Origin: Streptomyces hygroscopicus subsp. hygroscopicus
GTDB lineage: Bacteria > Actinomycetota > Actinomycetes > Streptomycetales > Streptomycetaceae
Direction of reading: 5' to 3'
Assembly: GCF_001553455.1 (NCBI RefSeq)
Contig: NZ_BBOX01000134.1
Coordinates: forward strand, 1 to 33,608
Length of the DNA: 33,608 nucleotides
In this document: piece after piece, positions 23,957-32,103 of the stretch
How positions within the stretch are numbered: the first letter of the stretch is position 1
Layout of the letters: each line of letters starts with the position of its first letter
Notes under the pieces: generated by a model
Databases searched by the model: none
What the model was told of the DNA's origin: nothing
The model's input: only the letters and a program-made list of their open reading frames with translations
Position numbers and translations under genes: made by a program

Positions 23957-25093
23957 TCAGGTGCGGTAGGCGTAGTAGGCCGAGTTCGGGTACGAGGCGA
24001 TGATGCTGGCCACGGACTTCCGGTAGGTGTTGACCGAGTGGTAGGTCAGGTACGGGACCCCGCTCGCGCTCCGATAGGTGACGATCATGGTGTGGTCCTT
24101 GGACCCGTCCTTGTCGAAATCCATCTGCATGACGTCGCCGACGCCCATGTAGTAGACGTTCGCCAGGTTGGTGGCCCGCTTGGCGTCCAGCGTGAACCAG
24201 GACCACTCGTTGGCACCGACCCAGGAGGCCGACTGGTACGAGGTGTCGTACCACCAGCTGCGGTAGTCGTCGTAGTCGCCACTGCTGTGGACCCAGCCGC
24301 CCGCCTTGAGCGCCTGGCTCACGAAGTTGGTGCAGTCCCCGCCGGCGTCGTTGAACTTCCGGTAGGCGGGGTTGTAGTTCTGCCAGTACTTCTCCGCGTA
24401 CGAGGCCATCGCCGCGTAGTCGTAGCTGCCCGCGGGCTTGGTCTGCGGCCGGGACGGCACCGAGATCGCGGCGCGCGTGGCCTCGGGCAGGTCCGTCGTC
24501 CTGGCCGCCACCGGCGCGGTGCCGGGCTCGTTGACCGCCAGCGGGCCGTCGTCGGTCGAGGTGAGCCCGGTCAGCTGCCACTTTCCGTCCGCCGTGGCGG
24601 CGAAGCTCAGCCGGTGGTGCGCCTGGAAGCCGGTCGTCGGCGGCTCGTCGCCGCGCACCTTCTTGTAGGTGAGCGTCGTGGTCTCGGTGGCCTGGACCGT
24701 GGCGTGCCCGGCCTCGACCCGTATCCGGTCCACCGCCACCCGGGTGTCGGCGGAGGTGTACGCCTCGCCCAGGGCCGCCAGCCGCGCCTTGCGGGCGCGC
24801 AGCGAGGACAGCGCGGTCTCCTCGGTCCGGGTCTGGCCGGCCGACAGGCGGACGTCCTTCTCGGCGAGCGGGGCCGCGCGGCGCGCCGACCGCCCGGTGT
24901 CCAGCAGGGCCGCGGTGCGCTGGGTCAGCACCGCGTCGGCCAGACGTCCGAAGGACCGCGCGGTGGTGGCGTCCACGGTGGTGGCCGCCGCCGGGTTCTC
25001 CGCGGCGCTCGCGGCGGAGACGGGCAGGACCACGGCGGACAGGGCCGCCGTCAGCACGGCCCCCACGGCGGATCTGAAGGTCGTTGACTTCAC
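23957..25093 (-). CDS. secreted amidase_6-domain protein
   Basis: The 378-residue exported protein has a Sec signal (VKSTTFRSAVGAVLTAALSA, cut near ASA about residue 30). A long alpha-rich middle region of unknown role follows. The C-terminal amidase_6 domain (about 225-378) reads YDYAAMASYAEKYWQNYNPA, then C254 in GGDCTNFVSQAL, then histidine in DHTMIVTY and YHSVNTYR. That Cys-His pattern is NlpC/P60-like and suggests a peptide or peptidoglycan amidase. The GTG start at 25093 has GGAGGGG eight bases upstream. A frame 45 bp longer has no such site. It may take part in cell-wall turnover; the exact bond cut is unknown. Confidence 0.88.
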   Translation of the reverse strand: MKSTTFRSAVGAVLTAALSAVVLPVSAASAAENPAAATTVDATTARSFGRLADAVLTQRTAALLDTGRSARRAAPLAEKDVRLSAGQTRTEETALSSLRARKARLAALGEAYTSADTRVAVDRIRVEAGHATVQATETTTLTYKKVRGDEPPTTGFQAHHRLSFAATADGKWQLTGLTSTDDGPLAVNEPGTAPVAARTTDLPEATRAAISVPSRPQTKPAGSYDYAAMASYAEKYWQNYNPAYRKFNDAGGDCTNFVSQALKAGGWVHSSGDYDDYRSWWYDTSYQSASWVGANEWSWFTLDAKRATNLANVYYMGVGDVMQMDFDKDGSKDHTMIVTYRSASGVPYLTYHSVNTYRKSVASIIASYPNSAYYAYRT

Positions 25094-25145
25094 GTGTAAT
25101 TCCCCTCCACACCCCCGGCCCGGACGGGCCGGGGTCACCGAATCA

Positions 25146-25179
25146 TCACATGAACTCCACGCACACGGAGTTCATGTGA
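25146..25179. terminator. perfect 13-bp inverted repeat between P450 and amidase genes
   Basis: TCACATGAACTCC and GGAGTTCATGTGA pair perfectly around an 8-nt centre. It lies 38 bp after the P450 stop and 53 bp before the amidase start. It is probably the P450 terminator, but the AT-rich arms would also suit an operator for the amidase. Confidence 0.6.
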
Positions 25180-25216
25180 CGATTTCGGTCGTGCGGGGAA
25201 CGCGCCCGCCGCCCCG

Positions 25217-26431
25217 TCACCAGGTGACGGGCAGTTCATGCGCTCCGTAGATGACCATGTCGCTGCGCATCGGGACCTCCTCCGGGGGTACGGCGAGCCG
25301 CAGCCCCGGGAACCGGCGGATCAGTCCCCGGTAGCCCACCACCAGCTCGATCCTGGCCAGATGCTGGCCGAGGCACTGGTGGATGCCGTATCCGAAGGCG
25401 AGGTGGCTGCTGCGGGGCCGCGCGACGTCGAGCGTGTCCGGATCGTCCACCAGCGCGGGATCCCGGTTGACCGCCGGGATGGAGACGGCCACGGACTGGC
25501 CGGCCGTGATGGTGACGTCGCCGATGACGACGTCCTCCAGCGCGATGCGCACGGGGAAGGCGTTGACGATGCTGAGGTAGCGCAGCAACTCCTCGACGGC
25601 CTGCGGAAGGAGCGACTCGTCCGCCCGCAGCCGCTCCAGCTGCCCGGGGTGGCGCAGCAGGGCGAAGGTGCCGAGGCTGAGCATGTTGGTCGTGGTCTCG
25701 TGACCGGCGATCAGCAGCAGCCCCGCGATGCCGACGATCTCCTCGTCGGTGAGCTCGTCGACGGCGGTCAGCAGGGAGATCAGATCGTCCCGCGGCTCCT
25801 TGCGCTTGGCTTCGACCAGCGTGTGCAGGAAGTTCTGGAGGGCGGCCCGCCCGGCGATGAACTCCTCTTCGGTGCGGTCCTGGCGCAGCAGCTGTGCGGC
25901 GACCGACTGGAACAGCTCCCGCTCCTCGTACGGCACGCCGAGCATCTCGCAGATCACCAGCGAGGGAATGGGCAGGGCGAAGTGCCGCACCAGATCGGCG
26001 GGTTTGCCCGCCGCCTCCAGGGCGTCCAGCCGCTCGGCCACGATGTCCTCGATACGCTCCTCCAGCTGACGCATCCGCCGCACGGTGAAGTACCGGGTGA
26101 GCTGCCCCCGGTAGCGTCCGTGCTCCGGCGCGTCCATGGCCAGGAACGACCCCGCCCCGCTGCTCCGCTCCTTGCGGATCGACTCGGGGACCGCCCGCAT
26201 CGCGTCGTCGCCGCGCCAGCGCTCGGCGCTGAAGCGGGGGTCCCGCAGCACCTCCCGGGCCTCGTGATACCCGGTCACCAGCCAGCCGGTGCTGCCGCCG
26301 ACGAACCTCAGCGGGCTGATCGGCGGACCGGTGAGCAGCGCGCGTGCCGGGTTGACGTAGTCGTCCCGCTCCATCGGATACGAAGGGAGGTCTTGGAGGT
26401 CGTCATGGGTCGTGGGCATCGGTGCGTTCAC
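25217..26431 (-). CDS. cytochrome P450
   Basis: This soluble 404-residue bacterial P450 has the I-helix oxygen motif AGHETT (near 241-246), the K-helix ExxR in EELLRY, and the heme loop FGYGIHQCLG with the ligand C353. It resembles the CYP105/CYP107 type that hydroxylates xenobiotics or secondary metabolites. No ferredoxin or reductase gene is adjacent, so electrons come from elsewhere. The GTG start has GAAGGAGA close upstream. It is divergent from a TetR regulator across a perfect inverted repeat, so it is likely repressed until a hydrophobic ligand appears. The substrate is unknown. Confidence 0.92.
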   Translation of the reverse strand: MNAPMPTTHDDLQDLPSYPMERDDYVNPARALLTGPPISPLRFVGGSTGWLVTGYHEAREVLRDPRFSAERWRGDDAMRAVPESIRKERSSGAGSFLAMDAPEHGRYRGQLTRYFTVRRMRQLEERIEDIVAERLDALEAAGKPADLVRHFALPIPSLVICEMLGVPYEERELFQSVAAQLLRQDRTEEEFIAGRAALQNFLHTLVEAKRKEPRDDLISLLTAVDELTDEEIVGIAGLLLIAGHETTTNMLSLGTFALLRHPGQLERLRADESLLPQAVEELLRYLSIVNAFPVRIALEDVVIGDVTITAGQSVAVSIPAVNRDPALVDDPDTLDVARPRSSHLAFGYGIHQCLGQHLARIELVVGYRGLIRRFPGLRLAVPPEEVPMRSDMVIYGAHELPVTW

Positions 26432-26502
26432 GATGGCTCTCCTTCGTGATTCCTCGGACTTCCCGGAGCGGACTTCCCCGAGCCGTCGGCCGGAGCATTC
26501 GA

Positions 26503-26530
26503 TAGGGAACGCTACCGATAGGGTTCCCTA
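26503..26530. promoter_or_regulatory. TetR-type operator between P450 and its regulator
   Basis: TAGGGAAC (26503-26510) and GTTCCCTA (26523-26530) are perfect inverted arms with a 12-bp centre. CGATAGGG is also directly repeated at about 26500 and 26515. The site lies 72 bp from the P450 start and 76 bp from the TetR start, so it can control both. Confidence 0.7.
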
Positions 26531-26605
26531 CTGAACAGAGGGGCGGATCGGCTACCGTACGGATCTGGCCAGGTATCCGAACAGCTGGGGGAGAGGGGCA
26601 CATCG

Positions 26606-27214
26606 ATGCCGCCGCAGCGGTCAAAGACCGTGGAAGCGCTGATCGTCGGGGCGGAGCGGGCGTTCGCCGAACGCGGCTTCCACGGGGCCTCGATCGGATA
26701 CATCTGCCAGTGCGCGGGCAGGACCACCGGGGCCTTCTACTCCAACTACGACAGCAAGCTGAAGCTCTTCCTCGATGTCTTCCGGCGGCACAGTGACCGC
26801 ACCGCCGACTACATCGACGAGCGGATCGCCCATGTGGACACCGAACGGGACCTCGCCCCGCAGCTCGCCCGGATCTTCGCCGACATCTTCAACGCCGCGC
26901 ACCTGGACGCCCGGTGGGTCTTCATCCACCTCGAATTCCGGCTGATGGCGCTGCGGGACCGCGAGGCGGCCGTGGCACTGGTGGAACACGAGCAGTGGTT
27001 CAGCCGCCGCATCGGCACCATGCTGGACGCGCTGTTCGAGCGGTGCGGCCACCGGCCCGCCCTGCCGGGCACCGAACTGGCCGGACTGCTCGGCGCGATG
27101 ACGCGGGGCGTCAAGCTGGACCGGGCCATCTACGCGATGGGCGGTGTCGAGGACCCGCTCTCGTCGGACCAGGTGGCCGGCGTGCTGGAGGGCCTGTTCC
27201 GCTCCGTGGTGTGA
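26606..27214 (+). CDS. TetR-family transcriptional regulator
   Basis: The 202-residue protein has an N-terminal helix-turn-helix (AFAERGFHGASIGYICQCAG, about 19-38, then TTGAFYSNYDSKLKLF). The C-terminal ligand domain is about 60-200. It is divergent from the cytochrome P450 and most likely represses it and itself through the inverted repeat at 26503-26530. The ATG follows a GGGGGAGAGGGG stretch. The ligand is unknown. A bidirectional hairpin closes the gene. Confidence 0.92.
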   Translation: MPPQRSKTVEALIVGAERAFAERGFHGASIGYICQCAGRTTGAFYSNYDSKLKLFLDVFRRHSDRTADYIDERIAHVDTERDLAPQLARIFADIFNAAHLDARWVFIHLEFRLMALRDREAAVALVEHEQWFSRRIGTMLDALFERCGHRPALPGTELAGLLGAMTRGVKLDRAIYAMGGVEDPLSSDQVAGVLEGLFRSVV

Positions 27215-27233
27215 GGCCGCCGCACACGGCGAA

Positions 27234-27264
27234 CGCCGCCCGCCGGATGTCCCGGCGGGCGGCG
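27234..27264. terminator. bidirectional terminator between TetR and protease genes
   Basis: CGCCGCCCGCCGG and CCGGCGGGCGGCG form a perfect 13-bp stem with an ATGTC loop. The two genes converge on it. Confidence 0.85.
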
Positions 27265-27295
27265 CTTACGCGGTGGGTCGCTTACCCGGTGGTCC

Positions 27296-28504
27296 CTACT
27301 CGACCACCTTCAGCAGCTTGTTGGGCGAGCCCGAGCCGATACCGGACAGGGCACCCGAAGTGGCCCCGTTCACCAGCGCGGACCCCACCTCGGACGGCGT
27401 CGCCGAGGGGTGGCCGGAGAGGTAGATCGCCGCGGCTCCCGAGACGTGCGGAGCCGCGAACGAGGTGCCGTTGCCGGTGTAGGTGGCGGTGTCGGAGGAG
27501 TTCCAGCCGGCCGTGATGTTCGAACCGGGGGCGAACAGGTCCACGACCGAGCCGTAGTTGGAGTAGCTCGCCCGAGCGTCGGCGCTGGTGGTGGCCCCGA
27601 CGGTGAGGGCGGTCGGCACCCTGGCCGGGGAGTAGTTCGCGGCGTTGGCGTTGGAATTGCCCGCGGCGATGGAGTAGGTCACCCCGGAGGAGATGGACGT
27701 GCTCACCGCGTTGTCCAGTGAGGTGCTGGCGCCGCCGCCGAGCGACACATTGGCCACCGACGGGCCGGAGTGGTGGGCGGTGATCCAGTCCACCCCCGCG
27801 ATGACCCCGGCCGTGGAGCCGGAACCGTCGTTGCCGAGCACCCGCACCGCGACGATCTTCGCCTTCTTGGCCACGCCGTAGGTGTTGCCGGCGACGGTCG
27901 TGGCGACGTGGGTCCCGTGGCCGTAACCGTCCTGCGCCGTGGTGTCGTTGTCCACGAAGTCATAGCCGTAGGAAGCCCGGCCGCTGATCTCCGCGTGGGT
28001 GATCCGCACACCGGTGTCCAGGACGTAGACCGTCACGCCGCTGCCCGCGCTGTCCGGGTAGGTGTACGTGCCGCTCAGCGGAAGACCGGCCTGGTCGACC
28101 CGGTCCAGGCCCCAGGGGGCGTTGGTCTGGGTGGCCTCGGCGTGGACCTCACGGTCCTGCTCGACGGAGGCGACGGCCGGATCGGCGGCCAGCCGTCTGG
28201 CCTCCGCGGCGCTCAGCTCCGCCGCGTAGCCGTTGAGCGCCGAGGCGTAGGTCCGGCGCACCTCGCCGCCGTATCCGGTGACGAGGTCCTTCCCCTGGGC
28301 GGAGGCGGCCTTCAGCCCGGCCGTCTTCTTGAGGGTGACGATGTAGCTGCCGGGGATCGCGTCGGCGGCGCCGGCGTGCAGCACGGTGCCTTCGGCCGGT
28401 GCCGCGTGGGCGGGAAGCGCCGTGCCTGCTCCGACGCATGCGGCGGCGGCAGCCGCCGCGATCGCTGCGGCGATCCGCCGCTTGGTGGTACGCATCACTG
28501 CCAT
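27296..28504 (-). CDS. secreted subtilisin-like serine protease (S8, proteinase K group)
   Basis: This 402-residue pre-pro-protease has a Sec signal (TTKRRIAAAIAAAAAAACVG, cut near AHA). An inhibitor_I9 propeptide follows (about 45-125, with IPGSYIVTLKK). The catalytic domain has D163 in YVLDTGV, H196 in GHGTHVA and S348 in NGTSFAAPHVSG. The mature enzyme probably starts near TNAPWGLDRVDQ. The domain is of ordinary length with no added C-terminal module. The ATG at 28504 is chosen with GGAGG eleven bases upstream; an in-frame ATG nine bases later is equally usable. It would degrade extracellular protein for nutrition. Confidence 0.92.
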   Translation of the reverse strand: MAVMRTTKRRIAAAIAAAAAAACVGAGTALPAHAAPAEGTVLHAGAADAIPGSYIVTLKKTAGLKAASAQGKDLVTGYGGEVRRTYASALNGYAAELSAAEARRLAADPAVASVEQDREVHAEATQTNAPWGLDRVDQAGLPLSGTYTYPDSAGSGVTVYVLDTGVRITHAEISGRASYGYDFVDNDTTAQDGYGHGTHVATTVAGNTYGVAKKAKIVAVRVLGNDGSGSTAGVIAGVDWITAHHSGPSVANVSLGGGASTSLDNAVSTSISSGVTYSIAAGNSNANAANYSPARVPTALTVGATTSADARASYSNYGSVVDLFAPGSNITAGWNSSDTATYTGNGTSFAAPHVSGAAAIYLSGHPSATPSEVGSALVNGATSGALSGIGSGSPNKLLKVVE

Positions 28505-28596
28505 CGCGAGGGATTCCTCCTCGGTCGGTGGCGCGCCGTGGTGCGTGCGCGCACTGGGGGGGTTGTGCGGTGGGTCATCCGCCGCCACGCGGCGCC

Positions 28597-28625
28597 ATCT
28601 TCCCGTCACGATTCGGCAACCTCAA
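28597..28625 (-). promoter_or_regulatory. candidate promoter of the protease gene
   Basis: On the minus strand TTGAGG (28625-28620) and GAAGAT (28602-28597) are spaced 17 bp. They lie about 95 bp before the protease start. The -35 is good and the -10 moderate. Confidence 0.4.
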
Positions 28626-28714
28626 CGCCCGTTCGCAGAATGGGACTTGTGGACGGCGTCGGGCGCCGGACGCCCGATCGCCGCCCGCGTCGCGACCGGC
28701 GCCGGTGGCGAGGC

Positions 28715-28754
28715 GGGCGGTCGCGGGGCGGCGTGGGCGGTCGCGGGGCGGCGC
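28715..28754. repeat. 20-bp direct repeat
   Basis: GGGCGGTCGCGGGGCGGCG occurs at 28715 and again at 28735, in tandem with a 20-bp period. It is part of the 625-bp gap between the protease and the following regulator. Confidence 0.75.
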
Positions 28755-28884
28755 CGACGAGGTCCTGCGGTCCCCGAGCCACCCGTACGCCCAGCGGCCC
28801 CGGCCTCGCTGCCGGGTCGGGAGCCGCGGGTGTCCCCGAAGGGTCCGGCCCGCCCGCCGAACCGGTCCGGGACCCACCCGCCAC

Positions 28885-29030
28885 GGCCTGAACTCACGGC
28901 ACCAGACCTGACGCCCAGAGACCACGGCCTGAACTCACGGCAAGACACCTGAACCCAGGCACCACGGCCTGACACTCACGGCACTACGGCTGAAACACGC
29001 GGCATTGCGGCCTGATATCCACGGCACCGC
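28885..29030. repeat. seven-unit degenerate repeat, about 21-bp period
   Basis: Units of 18-22 bp resemble GGCCTGAACTCACGGCA and start near 28885, 28907, 28926, 28948, 28966, 28988 and 29009. The first and third are nearly identical over 17 bp. Both strands show long open frames through the array, but unit lengths vary without regard to codons. No gene is recognised between 28505 and 29129. Confidence 0.75.
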
Positions 29031-29129
29031 GCAAGGCCCCGTGAACCGGTCAATACAGTACGTCGGTGCGCGGACCGCCGACCGGTCCGCGCGGCATGGC
29101 GAACGGCGGGGGTGAGGAGGAGCACTGCT

Positions 29130-30662
29130 GTGGAGGCACAGGCGCGGACCGGGCGGCTGGACGAACTGCTGGACGAGCTGCTGCACGAGGTGCGGCGGCA
29201 GATGAGCCGGGGGGCCGGGGCGGATCCGCGGACGGTCCTCGACTGGCTGGGCCGACGGATCGGCGCCGATGTCGCCCTCGTCGGGAGCGCGGGCGCGGTG
29301 GAGGCGTCCACCGCGCGCTTCCCGCGGGAGATCCTGCCCGCCCTTGAGCCGACGCTGACCCGGCTGGCCAGGGGACAGATGGCCGCCGCGGCCACCGAGA
29401 GCGGCGCCCTCCAGGTGCGTCTGGAGGCACTCGGCCCGCGCACGCCGCGCCCCGTCCTGGTGGTGGCCGGTGCCTCGGCGCCCACGCGCGAGGCGGTGTC
29501 GCTGGTCTCGCACGCCGGGAGCGTCATCGCGCTCCTGGACCGGGCGCAGGACGCGGACACCACCTTCCGCGGCTACCAGTACAAGGCGCGGCAGCTGCGG
29601 TTCGCCGTCTTCAGCGCCCTGCTGGCGGGAGATCTCACCCTGGCCCGCCGGATGACCACCGGCGCCGTTCCCGCGCTGCTGGACGTCGAGCGGCTGCGCG
29701 TCTATCTGCTGCACTGCCCCACCGAGGACCGTGACTGGCTGGCACAGACCTACCAGGACCGTTCGGGGTATCACGGCACGGGCCTGATGGTGCACTGCCC
29801 GGCCTTCGAGGAACACCTCATCTGCCTCGTCGCCGAGGAGCCCGACACCGGCCCCGAGGCCGCCCACGGCCAGGGCGCGGTGCTGCGCCGCCTGGTACAG
29901 GAGAATCCGCACTACGCGCTGGGCATCAGCAGCCCGTATCCGCTCGGCGCCACGGCCGAGGCGTACGGGCAGGCCGTCCACGCCCTGGCCGCGGCGCGCC
30001 ACACCCCCGAGCGGGTGGCCGCCTACCTCGGCCGGACGCCGCTGATGCCACTGCTGTCCCCGTCCGATGCGGGCACCTGGGCCCGCGCCCTGCTGCGGCC
30101 CCTGGGGTCCACCCCCAGGGTCACCCTCGACATCACCCGGCTCGCCGTCACCTTCCCCCGGTCCGCCGTGGCCCGGCTGCTGGACATCAGCCGCAACACC
30201 GTCTCGCACCACCTCAGACGGGTGGAGACGGCCCTCGGCCTGGACCTGGGCGACGTCCGCACCCGGGCCGCCCTCGACCTGGCCTTCTGCCTGGCCGGTG
30301 GGCAGCCGGAGGGCGGCCCCGGCGCCGAGCACGGGCGTGCCGTGCCCACCCTGGACGAGCTGCTGGGCACCGAGCCCGCCCACGCCTGGGCGCGGGAGTT
30401 CCTGCGCCCGCTCCGGGACACCCGGGGCCGCGACCTGCACACCACCCTGCGCGCCTGGATCGACGCGAACACCGACGCCCAGCGGACCGCCCGTCACCTC
30501 GGCCTCAGCCGCAACACCGTCCGGGCCCATCTGCGGGCCGCCGAACACCTCCTCGGCCGCGATCTGCTGACCACCGGCTCCGGCATCCACGACCTGGTGC
30601 ACGCCCTGCACATCATCGGGCTCCACCCGGCGGTCCCCCCGGCGGTCCACCCGGCGGACTGA
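29130..30662 (+). CDS. regulator with two PucR-like helix-turn-helix modules
   Basis: The 510-residue protein has an N-terminal sensor-like region (about 1-140, with LDELLDELLHEVRRQMSRG). A central domain is followed by two related C-terminal DNA-binding blocks: LDISRNTVSHHLRRVETALG (about 351-370) and LGLSRNTVRAHLRAAEHLLG (about 457-476). The shared pattern is SRNTVxxHLRxxExxLGxDL, the helix-turn-helix of the PucR/CdaR C-terminus (HTH_30). Two copies in one chain are unusual and may bind two half-sites without dimerising. The GTG at 29130 has GAGGAGG nine bases upstream. It stands next to a glutathionyl-hydroquinone reductase, which could be its target. The effector is unknown. Confidence 0.8.
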   Translation: MEAQARTGRLDELLDELLHEVRRQMSRGAGADPRTVLDWLGRRIGADVALVGSAGAVEASTARFPREILPALEPTLTRLARGQMAAAATESGALQVRLEALGPRTPRPVLVVAGASAPTREAVSLVSHAGSVIALLDRAQDADTTFRGYQYKARQLRFAVFSALLAGDLTLARRMTTGAVPALLDVERLRVYLLHCPTEDRDWLAQTYQDRSGYHGTGLMVHCPAFEEHLICLVAEEPDTGPEAAHGQGAVLRRLVQENPHYALGISSPYPLGATAEAYGQAVHALAAARHTPERVAAYLGRTPLMPLLSPSDAGTWARALLRPLGSTPRVTLDITRLAVTFPRSAVARLLDISRNTVSHHLRRVETALGLDLGDVRTRAALDLAFCLAGGQPEGGPGAEHGRAVPTLDELLGTEPAHAWAREFLRPLRDTRGRDLHTTLRAWIDANTDAQRTARHLGLSRNTVRAHLRAAEHLLGRDLLTTGSGIHDLVHALHIIGLHPAVPPAVHPAD

Positions 30663-30663
30663 C

Positions 30664-30706
30664 CGCGCACCGTGCACACGCCGCGGACGACGATGCGCAC
30701 CGTGCA
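30664..30706. promoter_or_regulatory. repeated motif before the next promoter
   Basis: GCGCACCGTGCAC occurs at about 30666 and again at about 30696, 30 bp apart (roughly three helical turns), just upstream of a promoter. It could be a pair of binding sites for the adjacent regulator. Confidence 0.4.
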
Positions 30707-30710
30707 CCGT

Positions 30711-30739
30711 TGTCCGCCCCGTTGATCGGCTTTAGCGTC
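30711..30739 (+). promoter_or_regulatory. candidate sigma-70-type promoter
   Basis: TTGTCC (30711-30716) and TAGCGT (30734-30739) are spaced exactly 17 bp and match the Streptomyces HrdB pattern well. Transcription would begin about 30746. Confidence 0.55.
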
Positions 30740-30782
30740 GGTCCTGCCGCACCGCGTGGGAACGAAGCCCGGACACCAGCGT

Positions 30783-30828
30783 GACGACGGCCTGTATCAC
30801 CACGTGGGGAGTGATACAGGCCGTCGTC
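30783..30828. terminator. perfect 18-bp hairpin: terminator, attenuator or small-RNA end
   Basis: The arms 30783-30800 and 30811-30828 are fully complementary (CGACGGCCTGTATCAC in the left arm) with a 10-nt loop, CACGTGGGGA. It lies 121 bp after the regulator stop and about 37 nt after the predicted start of the promoter above. As a terminator it could end either the regulator transcript or a short RNA of about 83 nt. No T tract follows. Confidence 0.7.
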
Positions 30829-31053
30829 GTACCGCGCGTCACAGCTCCGAGGCTTCTTTCCCGCGCTGGGCGCGGCGCCACCGCCCCCGCATCACCGCGC
30901 CGCCGTCCCGCGCCACTGCCCTGCCCCGTCACGTCACCACCCCACCCCACCGCGTCCGATCCGTAAGGAATATCCCTTCCCGGTGCGTGGAACCGGGTAG
31001 GTGTCATCCGTGGCACGGACGTCTCGGAAGCCGACCCGTGGCACGGACCGCCC
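30829..31053. other. leader region of the glutathionyl-hydroquinone reductase gene
   Basis: No gene is recognised. It contains an AT-richer patch, TAAGGAATATCCCTT (30965-30979), which is nearly palindromic and could be an operator. Confidence 0.4.
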
Positions 31054-32103
31054 ATGAGGTTCCCGCTGTGGAAGGTGGTCCCGTTGAACACCGCTGACCA
31101 GAACACGTCACGCGAGCGCAAGGAGTTCCGCCGGTCCGCGCCGCACTTCGCCGACCGGATCACCGCCGACGGCCGGGACGGCTGGCCGGTGGAGGCCGGG
31201 CGCTACCGGCTGGTGGTCAGCCGGGCGTGCCCCTGGGCGAGCCGCGCGCTGGTCTCTCGCCGGCTGCTCGGCCTGGAGTCGGCCCTCTCGCTGGCCGTCG
31301 CCGACCCCGTCCAGGACGAGCGCAGCTGGCGCTTCACCCTGGACCCGGGGGGCCGGGACCCGGTGCTGGGCATCGCGTTCCTCAGCGAGGCGTACGACGC
31401 CCGCGAGACCGGGTATCCGGGCGGGGTGAGCGTGCCCGCGGTCGTGGACGTCCCCAGCGGCGCCCTGGTCACCAACGACTACCACCGCATCACCCTGGAC
31501 CTCGCCACCGAGTGGACCGCCCTGCACCGGGAGGGCGCCCCCGATCTGTACCCCGAGCGGCACCGCGAGGAGATCGACGACGTGGCGGAGGGGATCTACC
31601 GCGATGTGAACAACGGTGTGTACCGGGCGGGCTTCGCCGAGCACCAGGACACCTACGACGACGCGTACCGGCGGCTCTTCGCCCGGCTCGACGCGCTGTC
31701 CGAGCGGCTGTCCCGGCAGCGCTATCTGGTCGGCGACACCATCACGGAGGCCGATATCCGGCTGTTCACCACGCTGGTCCGCTTCGACGCCGTCTACCAC
31801 GGCCACTTCAAGTGCAACCGCAACAAGCTCAGCGAGGATCCGGTGCTGTGGGCCTACGCCCGTGACCTGTTCCAGACACCGGGCTTCGGGGACACCGTGG
31901 ACTTCGACCACATCAAGCGCCACTACTACCGGGTGCACACCGACATCAACCCCCGCGGCATCGTCCCGCTCGGTCCCGCGCTCTCCGGCTGGCTGACCCC
32001 GCATCACCGCGAGGAGCTGGGCGGACGCCCGTTCGGTGACGGCACCCCGCCCGGACCGGTGGCGGACGGCGAGGAGGTGCCGGAGCCCGGCCGGGCGGTC
32101 TGA
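31054..32103 (+). CDS. glutathionyl-hydroquinone reductase, Xi-class glutathione S-transferase fold
   Basis: The 349-residue enzyme has the Xi-class active site C59 in RACPWAS. The conserved blocks EFRRSAPHFADRITADGRDG, TNDYHRITLDLATEWTA, DTITEADIRLFTTLVRFDAV and YHGHFKCNRNKL are all present. Such enzymes use a thiol to remove glutathione-like adducts from hydroquinones. Actinobacteria make mycothiol, so the true thiol may be mycothiol. The start is uncertain. ATG 31054 has a poor ribosome site, while an in-frame TTG at 31084 follows GGAAGG and would give the shorter N-terminus usual in relatives. The upstream regulator and promoter hint at stress- or aromatic-responsive control. Confidence 0.9.
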   Translation: MRFPLWKVVPLNTADQNTSRERKEFRRSAPHFADRITADGRDGWPVEAGRYRLVVSRACPWASRALVSRRLLGLESALSLAVADPVQDERSWRFTLDPGGRDPVLGIAFLSEAYDARETGYPGGVSVPAVVDVPSGALVTNDYHRITLDLATEWTALHREGAPDLYPERHREEIDDVAEGIYRDVNNGVYRAGFAEHQDTYDDAYRRLFARLDALSERLSRQRYLVGDTITEADIRLFTTLVRFDAVYHGHFKCNRNKLSEDPVLWAYARDLFQTPGFGDTVDFDHIKRHYYRVHTDINPRGIVPLGPALSGWLTPHHREELGGRPFGDGTPPGPVADGEEVPEPGRAV

